A DNA stretch of 64,000 bases from Bacillota bacterium (lineage in GTDB: Bacteria > Bacillota > Clostridia > Oscillospirales > Oscillospiraceae), in NCBI GenBank assembly GCA_023402075.1, contig JAEXCS010000011.1, positions 36,112 through 100,111 on the forward strand. Reading direction: 5' to 3'. The notes beneath the pieces were generated by a model. The model was given only the letters and a program-made list of their open reading frames with translations, made no database searches and had not been told where the DNA came from. Made by a program: the position numbers and the translations under genes. Shown one piece after another: positions 50,430 to 58,553 of this stretch (position 1 is its first letter; every line of letters begins with the position of its first letter).

Positions 50430-50573
50430 CATGGTCTGAAGGCCATATTGAGCGGATAGAATTCTGCTCTCTTTCCAATGGCTTTCTTGTCAATCTTTTG
50501 TACATGCGGCTTATATGGAAAGTTTGTGTTTTGCCAGAAGGTATACCTGATATAGGTATACCTTCTTTTATTT
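50430..50573 (+). promoter_or_regulatory. Structured leader with intrinsic terminator before larE (attenuator candidate)
   Basis: Downstream of the promoter come atgg/ccat (50431-50446), gagc/gctc (50450-50469) and ctttcca/tggaaag (50471-50522). They are followed by a perfect 13-bp stem agaaggtatacct / aggtataccttct (50536-50566) and TTTTATTT. The terminator lies about 105 bp before the larE start, in the same transcript. Either a small RNA of about 140 nt or a regulated attenuator for the cofactor operon. Confidence 0.6.
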
Positions 50574-50677
50574 CGCGTCCATTGAAAAGGCAAGTTATTT
50601 GGTTTGGCCGCTATTCGTAAAACACAGTTGCAGTGGACAAGGTCAATTTACCCCGTACGACAGATTTGGAGGTCACA

Positions 50678-51421
50678 ATGAATTTACAGGACTTTTTTGC
50701 ACAGCACCCCTCCGGTGCGCTGGCCTTTTCGGGCGGCACCGACTCATCGCTATTGGCATGGGCGGCCATGCAGTATGGTCAGAACTGGCACGCCTATTAC
50801 GTCAATTCGGCATTCCAGCCATCGTTTGAGCTGGCCGACGCCCAAAAGATTGCGGAACAGTGCCGCATTCCCCTGACGGTCATCGAAGGGGACATCCTGG
50901 CGGACCAAACTGTGGTCGCCAATCCTGAAAATCGCTGCTACTACTGCAAGCGCGTCGTTTTTGGCATGATCTTGCGTCAGGCCGCCACGGACGGATACAA
51001 ACTGGTAATCGATGGCACAAACGCCTCCGATGATGCTTCTGACCGTCCGGGAATGCGGGCGCTTCAGGAAATGGAAGTTCTTTCGCCGCTGCGGGAGTGT
51101 GGGTTGGCCAAAAGCGACGTGCGGGCAATCAGTCGGGAAGCGAATCTGTTTACATGGAACAAGCCTTCTTACGCCTGCCTTGCAACGCGCATCCCAAGCG
51201 GGACGGCTATCACAAAAGAAGCGCTGAAAACGGTGGAAGCAGGAGAGAATATTCTTTTCTCCATGGGATTTCAGGACTTTCGCATTCGGCTTCGCGGTGA
51301 TGCCGCTCTGATACAGATTCCTGCCGGCCAGTTTTCGGACGTGGTGGAAAAAAGGCAGCAGTTGCTGGAACGGCTTTCCACTCTTTTTTCCACTGTCTCG
51401 CTGGACCTGCGCACGCGGTAA
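50678..51421 (+). CDS. larE: LarE, sulfur insertase of nickel-pincer cofactor synthesis
   Basis: 247 residues; ATG after ttggaggtcaca (a longer frame from 50633 is rejected). PP-loop ATPase signature ALAFSGGTDSSLL at residues 14-26. LarE adenylates a carboxyl of the pyridinium dicarboxylate mononucleotide and inserts sulfur. Three cysteines stand in conserved places: C87 and C90 (NRCYYCK) and C167 (SYACLATRIPSG). Enzymes with this CxxC plus C pattern are known to hold a [4Fe-4S] cluster, in contrast to the sacrificial single-cysteine LarE of L. plantarum. First gene of larE-larB-larC. Confidence 0.93.
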   Translation: MNLQDFFAQHPSGALAFSGGTDSSLLAWAAMQYGQNWHAYYVNSAFQPSFELADAQKIAEQCRIPLTVIEGDILADQTVVANPENRCYYCKRVVFGMILRQAATDGYKLVIDGTNASDDASDRPGMRALQEMEVLSPLRECGLAKSDVRAISREANLFTWNKPSYACLATRIPSGTAITKEALKTVEAGENILFSMGFQDFRIRLRGDAALIQIPAGQFSDVVEKRQQLLERLSTLFSTVSLDLRTR

Positions 51422-51433
51422 GGGGGATTCAGT

Positions 51434-52195
51434 ATGAGTTCCGGTCATGATATTATAACAGTTTTGAAAGAAGTGCAAAGCGGCGCACTTTCTCCGGAGG
51501 ATGCGTTGCTGCGGCTGAAGCTTGCCCCGTTTGAGGATCTGGGATATGCCAAGGTGGACTATCACCGGGCCATCCGTCAAGGCGTTCCCGAGGTGATTTA
51601 CGGGCAGTCCAAGACCACCGAACAGATTCTTGGAATACTGTCCTCCATGCAGAGGCAGGGCTGCTCCAATATTCTCGTCACCCGCATTTCTCAGGAGGTG
51701 GCGGACACGCTGGCGGGGGCTTTTCCGCTGCGTTACGATTCGCTGGCGCGTCTTGCCGTGGTTCTGCCAGTCGAAACGCCGGGCCGCGGCTCCGTCGTGG
51801 TGGCTACTGGCGGCACCAGCGACATGGGTGTCGCGGAGGAGGCCGCCATTACCGCCGAGGCCCTTGGCAGCCGGGTGACACGGTTGTATGACGTGGGGGT
51901 GGCGGGACTGCACCGTCTGCTTTCCAATCTTGAGCCGCTGATGACCGCCCGGGTAGTTGTTGTCGCGGCTGGAATGGAAGGCGCGCTTGCCAGCGTGATT
52001 GGCGGTCTTGTGGACTGCACGGTTATCGCTGTTCCAACCAGCGTTGGATACGGCGCTTCATTCGGCGGGGTATCGGCGCTGCTGTCCATGCTGAATTCCT
52101 GCTCCAGCGGCGTAAGCGTTGTGAATATTGACAACGGCTTTGGCGCGGGTTTCCTTGCCAATCGAATCAACCAAATGGAAGGAGTTTCTGAATGA
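51434..52195 (+). CDS. larB: LarB, nicotinic acid adenine dinucleotide carboxylase/hydrolase
   Basis: 253 residues. The C-terminal AIR-carboxylase-like half shows VVVATGGTSDMGVAEEAAITAEALG, LYDVGVAGLHRLL, VVVVAAGMEGALASVIGGLVDCTVIAVPTSVGYGASFGGVSALLSMLNSCSSGVSVVNIDNGFGAG-type sequence. C213 corresponds to the cysteine that attacks the pyridinium ring in LarB. First step of nickel-pincer cofactor synthesis: carboxylation of NaAD at C5 and phosphoanhydride hydrolysis. Stop overlaps the larC start as ATGA. Confidence 0.95.
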   Translation: MSSGHDIITVLKEVQSGALSPEDALLRLKLAPFEDLGYAKVDYHRAIRQGVPEVIYGQSKTTEQILGILSSMQRQGCSNILVTRISQEVADTLAGAFPLRYDSLARLAVVLPVETPGRGSVVVATGGTSDMGVAEEAAITAEALGSRVTRLYDVGVAGLHRLLSNLEPLMTARVVVVAAGMEGALASVIGGLVDCTVIAVPTSVGYGASFGGVSALLSMLNSCSSGVSVVNIDNGFGAGFLANRINQMEGVSE

Positions 52196-53502
52196 GAACG
52201 CTTTACCTTGAATGCAAAATGGGTGCGGCGGGGGATATGCTTATGGCTGCGCTCTATGAACTGCTTCCCGACCAGGCGTCCTTTATGGAGACGATGAATC
52301 ATCTGATCCCGGGCGTGCGGGTGACTGCCCGGAGGGCCATTACCTGCGGCATTGCGGGAACGCACATGGAAGTGGATATTCGTGGCCTTCAGGAGGATAG
52401 CTGGGACGGTTGCCTTCACAACCTCCTCCACGAGCACGAGCACGAGCACGAACACGAACACGAACATGAGCATGAGCATGAGCATGAGCATGAGCATGAG
52501 CATGAGCATGAGCATGAGCACGAGCACGAGCACGAGCACGCGCACGAACACGAGCATCACCACACTGCCCCGTCTGACATCATGGGAATTTTGGAATCTC
52601 TGAATGTGCCGGAGAAGGTTCGCCGGAATGCGCAGGCCGTCTATCGCCGCATTGCCGAAGCAGAATCGCAGGCACACGGTGTCCCTGTTACGCAGGTACA
52701 CTTTCATGAGGTCGGCGCGTTGGATGCCATCATTGATGTGACGGGCGTATGCCTTGCAATGGAGCTTCTTCATCCGGACGCTATTCATGTCTCGCCGGTT
52801 CATCTGGGATCCGGCCATGTTCGGTGCGCGCATGGCGTCATGCCCGTACCCGCTCCGGCCACTGCTTTTCTTCTCAAGGGAGTTCCCTGCTATTCCGGGG
52901 AGATCACCGGGGAGCTATGCACCCCCACCGGGGCCTCGTTGCTGGCGCATTTTGGAGAACAGTTCGGCCCCATGCCCGTCATGATTCCAGAAAAGGTAGG
53001 CTACGGGGTTGGAAAGAAAGAATTTCCCGCAGCCAATTGCGTTCGGGCATTTCTGGGCCAATCCGGCGATCCTTCGCAGGCAGGCATTGTGGAGCTGTGC
53101 TGTCATATCGACGACATGACGGCAGAGGCGTTGTCCTTTGCCTCCGACCGGCTCATGTCCCGGGGGGCGTTGGATGTCTCTGCGGCGCCCCTGACCATGA
53201 AGAAGGGGCGGCCCGGAGTCTCCCTCACCATTTTGTGCAGCACTGCGGACGAGGAGCGGATGGCGCAGGCTGTTTTGGAGGAAACCACCTCCAACGGTGT
53301 TCGGGCCCGGCGCTGCGCCAAATACATTTTGGTTCCCAGCCTGCGGACTGCGCAGACAACCTATGGACCCATCCGCATCAAGTGCGCCGACGGAATGGGA
53401 ATCCATCGGGAGAAGCCGGAATATGAGGATGTCGCCGCCGCTGCGAAGAAGGAGGGGCTTCCTTTTCAGCAAGTCTGGAGCGACATCATCCGGCAGTTGT
53501 AA
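52192..53502 (+). CDS. larC: LarC, CTP-dependent nickel insertase, with long Glu-His repeat
   Basis: 436 residues in one frame; in L. plantarum the protein arises from larC1/larC2 by programmed frameshifting, which is not needed here. N-terminus LYLECKMGAAGDMLMAALYELL is the family signature. Residues 80-124 form an uninterrupted Glu-His tract with 24 histidines. Then VHFHEVGALDAIIDVTGVCLAMELL, the domain junction around VPCYSGEITGELCTPTGASLLAHF, and the C-terminal domain VGYGVGKKEFPAANCVRAFLG...CHIDDMTAEAL. It inserts nickel into the bis-thiocarboxylate cofactor. The histidine tract probably stores or delivers nickel. LarC family members often have a His-rich loop here, but this one is unusually regular. 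Confidence 0.94.
   Translation: MRTLYLECKMGAAGDMLMAALYELLPDQASFMETMNHLIPGVRVTARRAITCGIAGTHMEVDIRGLQEDSWDGCLHNLLHEHEHEHEHEHEHEHEHEHEHEHEHEHEHEHEHEHEHAHEHEHHHTAPSDIMGILESLNVPEKVRRNAQAVYRRIAEAESQAHGVPVTQVHFHEVGALDAIIDVTGVCLAMELLHPDAIHVSPVHLGSGHVRCAHGVMPVPAPATAFLLKGVPCYSGEITGELCTPTGASLLAHFGEQFGPMPVMIPEKVGYGVGKKEFPAANCVRAFLGQSGDPSQAGIVELCCHIDDMTAEALSFASDRLMSRGALDVSAAPLTMKKGRPGVSLTILCSTADEERMAQAVLEETTSNGVRARRCAKYILVPSLRTAQTTYGPIRIKCADGMGIHREKPEYEDVAAAAKKEGLPFQQVWSDIIRQL
52429..52563 (+). repeat. Hexanucleotide repeat (CA[CT]GA[GA])n inside larC
   Basis: About 22 tandem six-base units encoding Glu-His. Nine consecutive identical CATGAG units occupy 52465-52518, flanked by CACGAG and CACGAA variants. 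In-frame unit gain or loss by slippage would change tract length without breaking the gene. Confidence 0.95.
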
Positions 53503-53652
53503 TCCGGATATACGCTTGGCAGATTCATCCCCGGAGCGTGCCGCCGAGAATTAGACTGAGACTCAAATGACTTTTAAATGGACAAAGACCAATTTGAGTG
53601 TCCTTCCGATTTGGTTGGAACCGGTGAAATTTGATGCCAGTGGAGGGGCTAT

Positions 53653-55149
53653 ATGTATTTAGGCAAAATTTCCGCCTACTGGGACACCCGTGCAGATGGG
53701 TATTCGAAGACCATTCATGAACAGCTAAAGGACGACCGCGCAGCGTTTTTCCGAGATAAGCTTCAGACCTTCGCCCCGGAAGGCAGTCATCTGGACTGTT
53801 TGGACGTTGGCTGCGGCCCGGGATTTTTTTCTATTTTACTGGCGCAGGAGCAGCACCGCGTCACCGCCACAGACTATTCTGAAAAAATGTTGGAGCAGGC
53901 GGAATCCAACTTTGCCGAGGAAGGCGTCGCCGTGAAAACCGTGCGGAGCGATGCGCAGCATCTCCCTTTTGAAAATAAGAGCTTTGACTATATCGTATCT
54001 CGAAATCTGGTGTGGAATCTGGAGGAGCCGGAAAAGGCATACCGGGAGTGGCTGCGGCTTCTGCGACCCGGCGGCCATCTGCTGGTCATGGATGGAAACC
54101 ACTATCTATATTATTATGACGATTTGTACCGCAGGGCAAATCGGTCAAGCGATGGAACGCATGGCTCCTGTTACGGCGTGGATCCCACGCCGATCAATGA
54201 AATTGCCCGAAACCTGCCCCTGTCCCACGAAAGAAGGCCGGAGTGGGATCTCCACACCCTGCTTGACTTGGGTGTGGGAAAGCTCCAAACGGAGACGTAT
54301 CCTATGACGTTCCTTGACCCCGAAAACGGCGAAGCGCAAAGCGTAATCAGCGACTTCCTGATCTGTGCGGAAAAGCCGGGCAAGACCGAGGAAATCAAGC
54401 AAACCCAACGGGAAATTAACAATCACTGGTCGGGAGCGGCGGAGAATTACAGCCGAATTGTCCGGGAAGAACTGCAAAGCTTCCGGGCCGATGCATGGTC
54501 AAAACTGATTCTCGAAAATATACCGGCTCACACGCCTATGGATATTCTGGATGTAGGCTGCGGCCCCGCGTTTTTTACCATTCTGCTTTCCCGGGCAGGA
54601 CACAGGACAGTGGGGGTGGATGGCGCGGATGGAATGCTGGCGCAGGCATCCCAAAATGCCGCCGAAGCGGGTATGCGGCCGTTGTTTTTAAAGGGAGACT
54701 GTCATCGTCTTCCGTTTGCTGACGGCTCTTTTGACCTTGTGGTCAGCCGGAATGTGACACATGCGCTGCGGGAGCAGCAAAAAGCCTATTGCGAGTGGTT
54801 TCGCGTCCTGCGGCCCAACGGCGTCCTTCTGATTTTTGACGCAAACTGGCATTTGATGCAGACCGATCCGGAAATCCGCCGGGAGTTTGCCAAGAGAGAG
54901 GCGCTGTGCTTTCAGACCTATGGCTCGAATTTCAGCGCCGACCACCGCCGCGAGGTGGAAAATCCAGACCAGCTCCAAGCGCATCGCCTTGGAAGATGCA
55001 TTCGGCCAGACTGGGATTTACCGTTGCTGAAGGCCGCGGGTTATCGCGATGTATCCGTTCGGCGGGACATTACAGACGGGCTATGGAGCAGCAAGGAAAA
55101 GCTATTATACGGTGCGACGCCAATGTTCATGATCCGTGCCGTCAAGTGA
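53653..55149 (+). CDS. Tandem-fused SAM-dependent methyltransferase (two class I domains)
   Basis: 498 residues, ATG after tggaggggctat. Domain 1 (about 1-245): LDVGCGPGFFSILLAQEQHRVTATDYSEKML, then RSDAQHLPFENKSFDYIVSRNLVWNLEEPEKAYREWLRLLRPGGHLLVMD. Domain 2 (about 255-498): LDVGCGPAFFTILLSRAGHRTVGVDGADGML, then KGDCHRLPFADGSFDLVVSRNVTHALREQQKAYCEWFRVLRPNGVLLIFD. The two halves are alike enough to indicate duplication and fusion. Motif I reads GCGPG in domain 1 and GCGPA in domain 2; both keep SAM-binding acidic residues. Directly upstream of a nickel/peptide-type importer, so it may make or modify a metal chelator. Substrate unknown. Confidence 0.85.
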   Translation: MYLGKISAYWDTRADGYSKTIHEQLKDDRAAFFRDKLQTFAPEGSHLDCLDVGCGPGFFSILLAQEQHRVTATDYSEKMLEQAESNFAEEGVAVKTVRSDAQHLPFENKSFDYIVSRNLVWNLEEPEKAYREWLRLLRPGGHLLVMDGNHYLYYYDDLYRRANRSSDGTHGSCYGVDPTPINEIARNLPLSHERRPEWDLHTLLDLGVGKLQTETYPMTFLDPENGEAQSVISDFLICAEKPGKTEEIKQTQREINNHWSGAAENYSRIVREELQSFRADAWSKLILENIPAHTPMDILDVGCGPAFFTILLSRAGHRTVGVDGADGMLAQASQNAAEAGMRPLFLKGDCHRLPFADGSFDLVVSRNVTHALREQQKAYCEWFRVLRPNGVLLIFDANWHLMQTDPEIRREFAKREALCFQTYGSNFSADHRREVENPDQLQAHRLGRCIRPDWDLPLLKAAGYRDVSVRRDITDGLWSSKEKLLYGATPMFMIRAVK

Positions 55150-55163
55150 AGGAGTGCCGGAAG

Positions 55164-56132
55164 GTGACCCAACGATTAAGTCGACATCCCCTGCTGCGCT
55201 ATACGCTGCAACGCCTTCTGGCCTTATTACCGGTTTTGCTGGGCGTCACGTTTCTTGCTTACGGCCTGATGTTTCTCTCTCCGTCTGACCCGGTGGAGAT
55301 GCTGCTGCAGGCGCAGGGGATTCCAGTATCGGAAACCGTTGTAAATGCGATGAAGCATAAGGCCGGTCTGGACAGGCCGTTTTTGACGCAATACCTTGAT
55401 TGGCTGTGGCGCTTTGTGCGGGGGGACATGGGGATTTCGCTGGTGGATGGGCAATCCGTGGCTGCACAACTGTGTCTGGCGCTACCAAAAACGCTTGCCC
55501 TGATGCTGACCTCTGTGCTGATGACCGTTGCCCTGTCCGTTCCGCTGGGTATCCTGACTGCGGTTCGTCAGGGGCGGTTTATAGACTATCTGCTGCGTTT
55601 TCTGAGTTTTCTTGGAAACTCTCTCCCAAATTTTTTGGTGTCGCTGCTATTGCTGCAATTCTTTGCCGTCAGGCTGAAGCTGCTTCCGGTTCTTGCGTCT
55701 GAAACCGCCGAAGGATTGATTCTGCCGACACTGGCTCTGGCAATTCCCATGACGGGAAAATATATCCGTCAGGTACGTGCAGCGGTTTTGGAACAGCTTG
55801 GACGCAGCTATGTGGACGGCGCGATTTCCCGCGGAATCAGGCTGCGGACAGTGCTGTTTCATGATGTCCTGCGCAATGCGATGGTGACCATTATCACGCT
55901 GATATCCATGTCGATAGGTTCTCTGCTGGGCGGCAGCGCGGCGGTGGAACGGATTTTTCTCTGGCGCGGTATGGGCTATCTGGTAATGGATGCCATTCTT
56001 AAACGAGACTACCCAGTCATTCAGGCGTTTGTGGTTTGTATGTCGGTGATTTACGTTGTCATTAATTTGCTGACAGATTTGTCATACTATTTTCTGGACC
56101 CACGCATACGCCGCGGACGGGAGGTGTCATAA
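55164..56132 (+). CDS. ABC importer permease 1 (NikB/DppB-like)
   Basis: 322 residues from the GTG that follows gaaggagtgccggaag; the frame is open further upstream inside the methyltransferase gene, but without a ribosome site. Six membrane helices, N-terminal LQRLLALLPVLLGVTFLAYGLMFLSPSDPVEMLL, and the EAA loop YIRQVRAAVLEQLGRSYVDGAISRGIRLRTVLFHDVLRNAMVTIITLIS-type sequence for ATPase docking, ending YYFLDPRIR. Family covers oligopeptide and nickel/metallophore importers. Next to larC a nickel role is likely. Confidence 0.88.
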   Translation: MTQRLSRHPLLRYTLQRLLALLPVLLGVTFLAYGLMFLSPSDPVEMLLQAQGIPVSETVVNAMKHKAGLDRPFLTQYLDWLWRFVRGDMGISLVDGQSVAAQLCLALPKTLALMLTSVLMTVALSVPLGILTAVRQGRFIDYLLRFLSFLGNSLPNFLVSLLLLQFFAVRLKLLPVLASETAEGLILPTLALAIPMTGKYIRQVRAAVLEQLGRSYVDGAISRGIRLRTVLFHDVLRNAMVTIITLISMSIGSLLGGSAAVERIFLWRGMGYLVMDAILKRDYPVIQAFVVCMSVIYVVINLLTDLSYYFLDPRIRRGREVS

Positions 56133-56133
56133 G

Positions 56134-57081
56134 ATGAATGCCGCAAACCGCGCTACCCGTATACGAATGTATTTTCTCCTGACTGCGGCCATTGCCCTAT
56201 GTCTCTTCTGCGTGGTTTCCCGGAGCATCATGCCAAATGATCCGGATTTCGCTGATTTGGCGCACGTGAAGCTAGCTCCCTGCGCGGAGTATCCCTTTGG
56301 CACGGATTGGTTGGGCCGGTGCGTCTATTCAAGAATTTTGGCGGGTGCACCGCTCTCTGTTTTCTCCGCGCTGGCAATCGTGGCGCTGACCGTGGTGCTG
56401 GGATGTGCCGTTGGGATGCTGTGCGGATACTTTGGCGGGGCGGTGGATGCTGTTTTGATGAGATTTGTAGATGTCTTTATGGCGTTTCCGGGCATGATTC
56501 TTGCGCTGGCGGTTGCGGGAATGCTGGGCGCAGGGCTGCAAAACGTGGTCATTGCTCTGGCCGCCACCGGCTGGCCACAGTATGCAAGACTCTCCCGCAG
56601 CTATGTGATCTCCCTTCGGCAGGAAAATTTTATTCTGGCCGCCCGGCTGAACGGGCAGACCAGCGCCGGCATCCTGTTCCGTCACATTCTGCCTAACGCC
56701 ATAAGGCCGGTAATCGTCACCGCATCGCTGAACGTCGGCGGCACGATTCTCGCGCTGTCGGGCCTTAGCTTTTTGGGACTGAGCGCTTCCTCCGCTGACT
56801 GGGGAAGCGCGATTTCCGAGGGCAGAGGACTGATGGGGCAAGCCCCTTGGCTTGTGCTGTATCCCGGAGCGGCTATTTGCCTGACCTCCATCCTTTTTAA
56901 CCTGCTGGGAGACAGTGTGCGGGACGTGCTGGACCCGGTGCAGAACAAGAATACTTACTGTGGAGAAAACTATGAAAAAAGAAAAGGGATTTATACTCGC
57001 ACTGCTGCTGTTGGCGGTGGAATTTCTGAGCGCCTGCGGCGGTGCGCCCGCAGCCTCAAGCGCGCCGACCGGCGAAGATAG
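56134..57081 (+). CDS. ABC importer permease 2 (NikC/DppC-like) with overlapping C-terminal tail
   Basis: 315 residues. Helices plus the motif YPFGTDWLGRCVYSRILAGAPLSV, the EAA loop QYARLSRSYVISLRQENFILAARLNGQTSAGILFRHILPNAIRPVIVT, and the closing NLLGDSVRDVLDPV that normally sits just before the stop. Here the frame runs on for about 40 further residues (CGENYEKRKGIYTRTAAVGGG...RRCARSLKRADRRR), overlapping the binding-protein gene by 110 bp. The tail is probably not functional. The natural stop may have been lost by mutation or frameshift. Confidence 0.85.
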   Translation: MNAANRATRIRMYFLLTAAIALCLFCVVSRSIMPNDPDFADLAHVKLAPCAEYPFGTDWLGRCVYSRILAGAPLSVFSALAIVALTVVLGCAVGMLCGYFGGAVDAVLMRFVDVFMAFPGMILALAVAGMLGAGLQNVVIALAATGWPQYARLSRSYVISLRQENFILAARLNGQTSAGILFRHILPNAIRPVIVTASLNVGGTILALSGLSFLGLSASSADWGSAISEGRGLMGQAPWLVLYPGAAICLTSILFNLLGDSVRDVLDPVQNKNTYCGENYEKRKGIYTRTAAVGGGISERLRRCARSLKRADRRR

Positions 57082-58534
57082 TCGAACCGATTTTACATTT
57101 GGAACCTATGCGTTTTCCAAGATGGACCCGGCCGTTGATTATAACGGATGGGCAACCGTCCGTTATGGAATCGGTGAGACGCTTTTTACGCTGGATGACA
57201 GCCTTAACGTTCAAAAAAATTTGGTGACGGACTACGCCATTTCGGACGATAAGCTGACTTGGACGCTGACACTGCGGGACGGCGTGCTGTTCCACAATGG
57301 AAACGTAATGGACGGCACAGCCGTTAAGCGCAGTTTGGAACGGCTTGCACAAGCAAACGACCGCGCCGCTTCCGACCTGATGATTGATTCCATTTCCGCC
57401 GACGGGAATATGGTGTCCATTACCACCAAAGAGCCGAATCCGACGCTGCTCAATGCCCTGTGCGATCCCTATGCCTGCATCGTGGACGCTGCGGCAGATG
57501 ACGGCTCGGCGGACTTTCAGGCATATCCAGTCTGCACAGGCCCCTATGTGGTCAAACAGTATGTGGAAGATACCTCCGCCTATCTGGAGCCGTTTGAGCA
57601 ATATTGGGGAGGAAGACCGGCAAGCAAAAGTGTGACCATCAAGGCCATCTCGGATCCGGAAACCTTGTTTCTGGCCATGCAGAACGGCGAAATCGACGCA
57701 GCCTACGGCCTGTCTTACGACACGCTTAACCAATTTGGGGACGACCCTGCCTTTGAGGTTTCACAGACCGCCACCACCCGCGTCTACATGCTCTATTTCA
57801 ATCTGTCCAATAGGTTCATGGACGATATAAACTTCCGTCGAGCAATCTGTATGGCAGTGGACAAAAGCGCCTATGCCTCCGTGCTGCTCAACGGTGCCGG
57901 AACTCCCACCAAGTCTGCTTTCCCAGAAAATCTAAGCTATGGTGATGACGGGCTGATGACGAACGTTCCTGACTATGATCCCGAAGGCGCGAAGGCCCTG
58001 CTGGAAGAAAGCGGCTATACGGATACGGACGGCGACGGGTTTCTGGATAAGGACGGTCAAAAGGTTTCTTTGCGTCTGATCACCTATGGCCGCACAGGAC
58101 TTCCCCAGTCCGCTCAGGCGCTGCAGTCTGCTCTGAAGCAGCTGGGTCTGGACGTCAGCTTTGAACAGGTGGATAATGTCAGCGCCTATTTAACCTCCGA
58201 CGATTATGATATCTGCGTTTATGCCTGCGTTACCACGCCCACCGGCGATCCCCTTGCCTATCTTAGCCATACCATAGGCACTGGAAAAAGCGGCAACTTC
58301 GGCCACTACAGCAATCCACAGGCAGACGAGCTTCTGGAGAAGCTGGCAACAGAATTTGATATACAGAAGCGCGCGGACTACGCGGTTCAGATTCAGCAGA
58401 TCGCAACGGAAGACAGCTCCTTTTGCTACCTGTTCCACCTGAATATGGCGCTCGTCATGAAAGCCGGGGTTACCGGCATGAAGCAAAGCCCGGTGGATTA
58501 CTATCAAATTACCGCAAAAACGGCCGCCGCATAG
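56972..58534 (+). CDS. ABC importer substrate-binding lipoprotein (family 5, NikA/CntA/OppA-like)
   Basis: 520 residues from the ATG behind tgtggagaaaact. Lipoprotein signal ending LSACGG. Family 5 features are DPAVDYNGWATVRYGIGETLFTLDD, LTWTLTLRDGVLFHNGNVMDGTAVKRSLERL, YFNLSNRFMDDINFRRAICMAVDKSAYA and DPEGAKALLEESGYTDTDGDGFLDKDG. Such proteins bind peptides, free nickel or nickel chelates such as nickel-histidine. The genomic position after larC favours a nickel complex. Its start lies inside the 3' end of the permease 2 frame. Confidence 0.9.
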   Translation: MKKEKGFILALLLLAVEFLSACGGAPAASSAPTGEDSRTDFTFGTYAFSKMDPAVDYNGWATVRYGIGETLFTLDDSLNVQKNLVTDYAISDDKLTWTLTLRDGVLFHNGNVMDGTAVKRSLERLAQANDRAASDLMIDSISADGNMVSITTKEPNPTLLNALCDPYACIVDAAADDGSADFQAYPVCTGPYVVKQYVEDTSAYLEPFEQYWGGRPASKSVTIKAISDPETLFLAMQNGEIDAAYGLSYDTLNQFGDDPAFEVSQTATTRVYMLYFNLSNRFMDDINFRRAICMAVDKSAYASVLLNGAGTPTKSAFPENLSYGDDGLMTNVPDYDPEGAKALLEESGYTDTDGDGFLDKDGQKVSLRLITYGRTGLPQSAQALQSALKQLGLDVSFEQVDNVSAYLTSDDYDICVYACVTTPTGDPLAYLSHTIGTGKSGNFGHYSNPQADELLEKLATEFDIQKRADYAVQIQQIATEDSSFCYLFHLNMALVMKAGVTGMKQSPVDYYQITAKTAAA

Positions 58535-58553
58535 CGGCAGAAGGAATCCGTTC

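Noticed and set aside
52429..52563. CRISPR-like or non-coding tandem repeat
   Set aside because: The six-base units lie in frame inside larC, encode Glu-His without spacers, and the gene continues normally on both sides.
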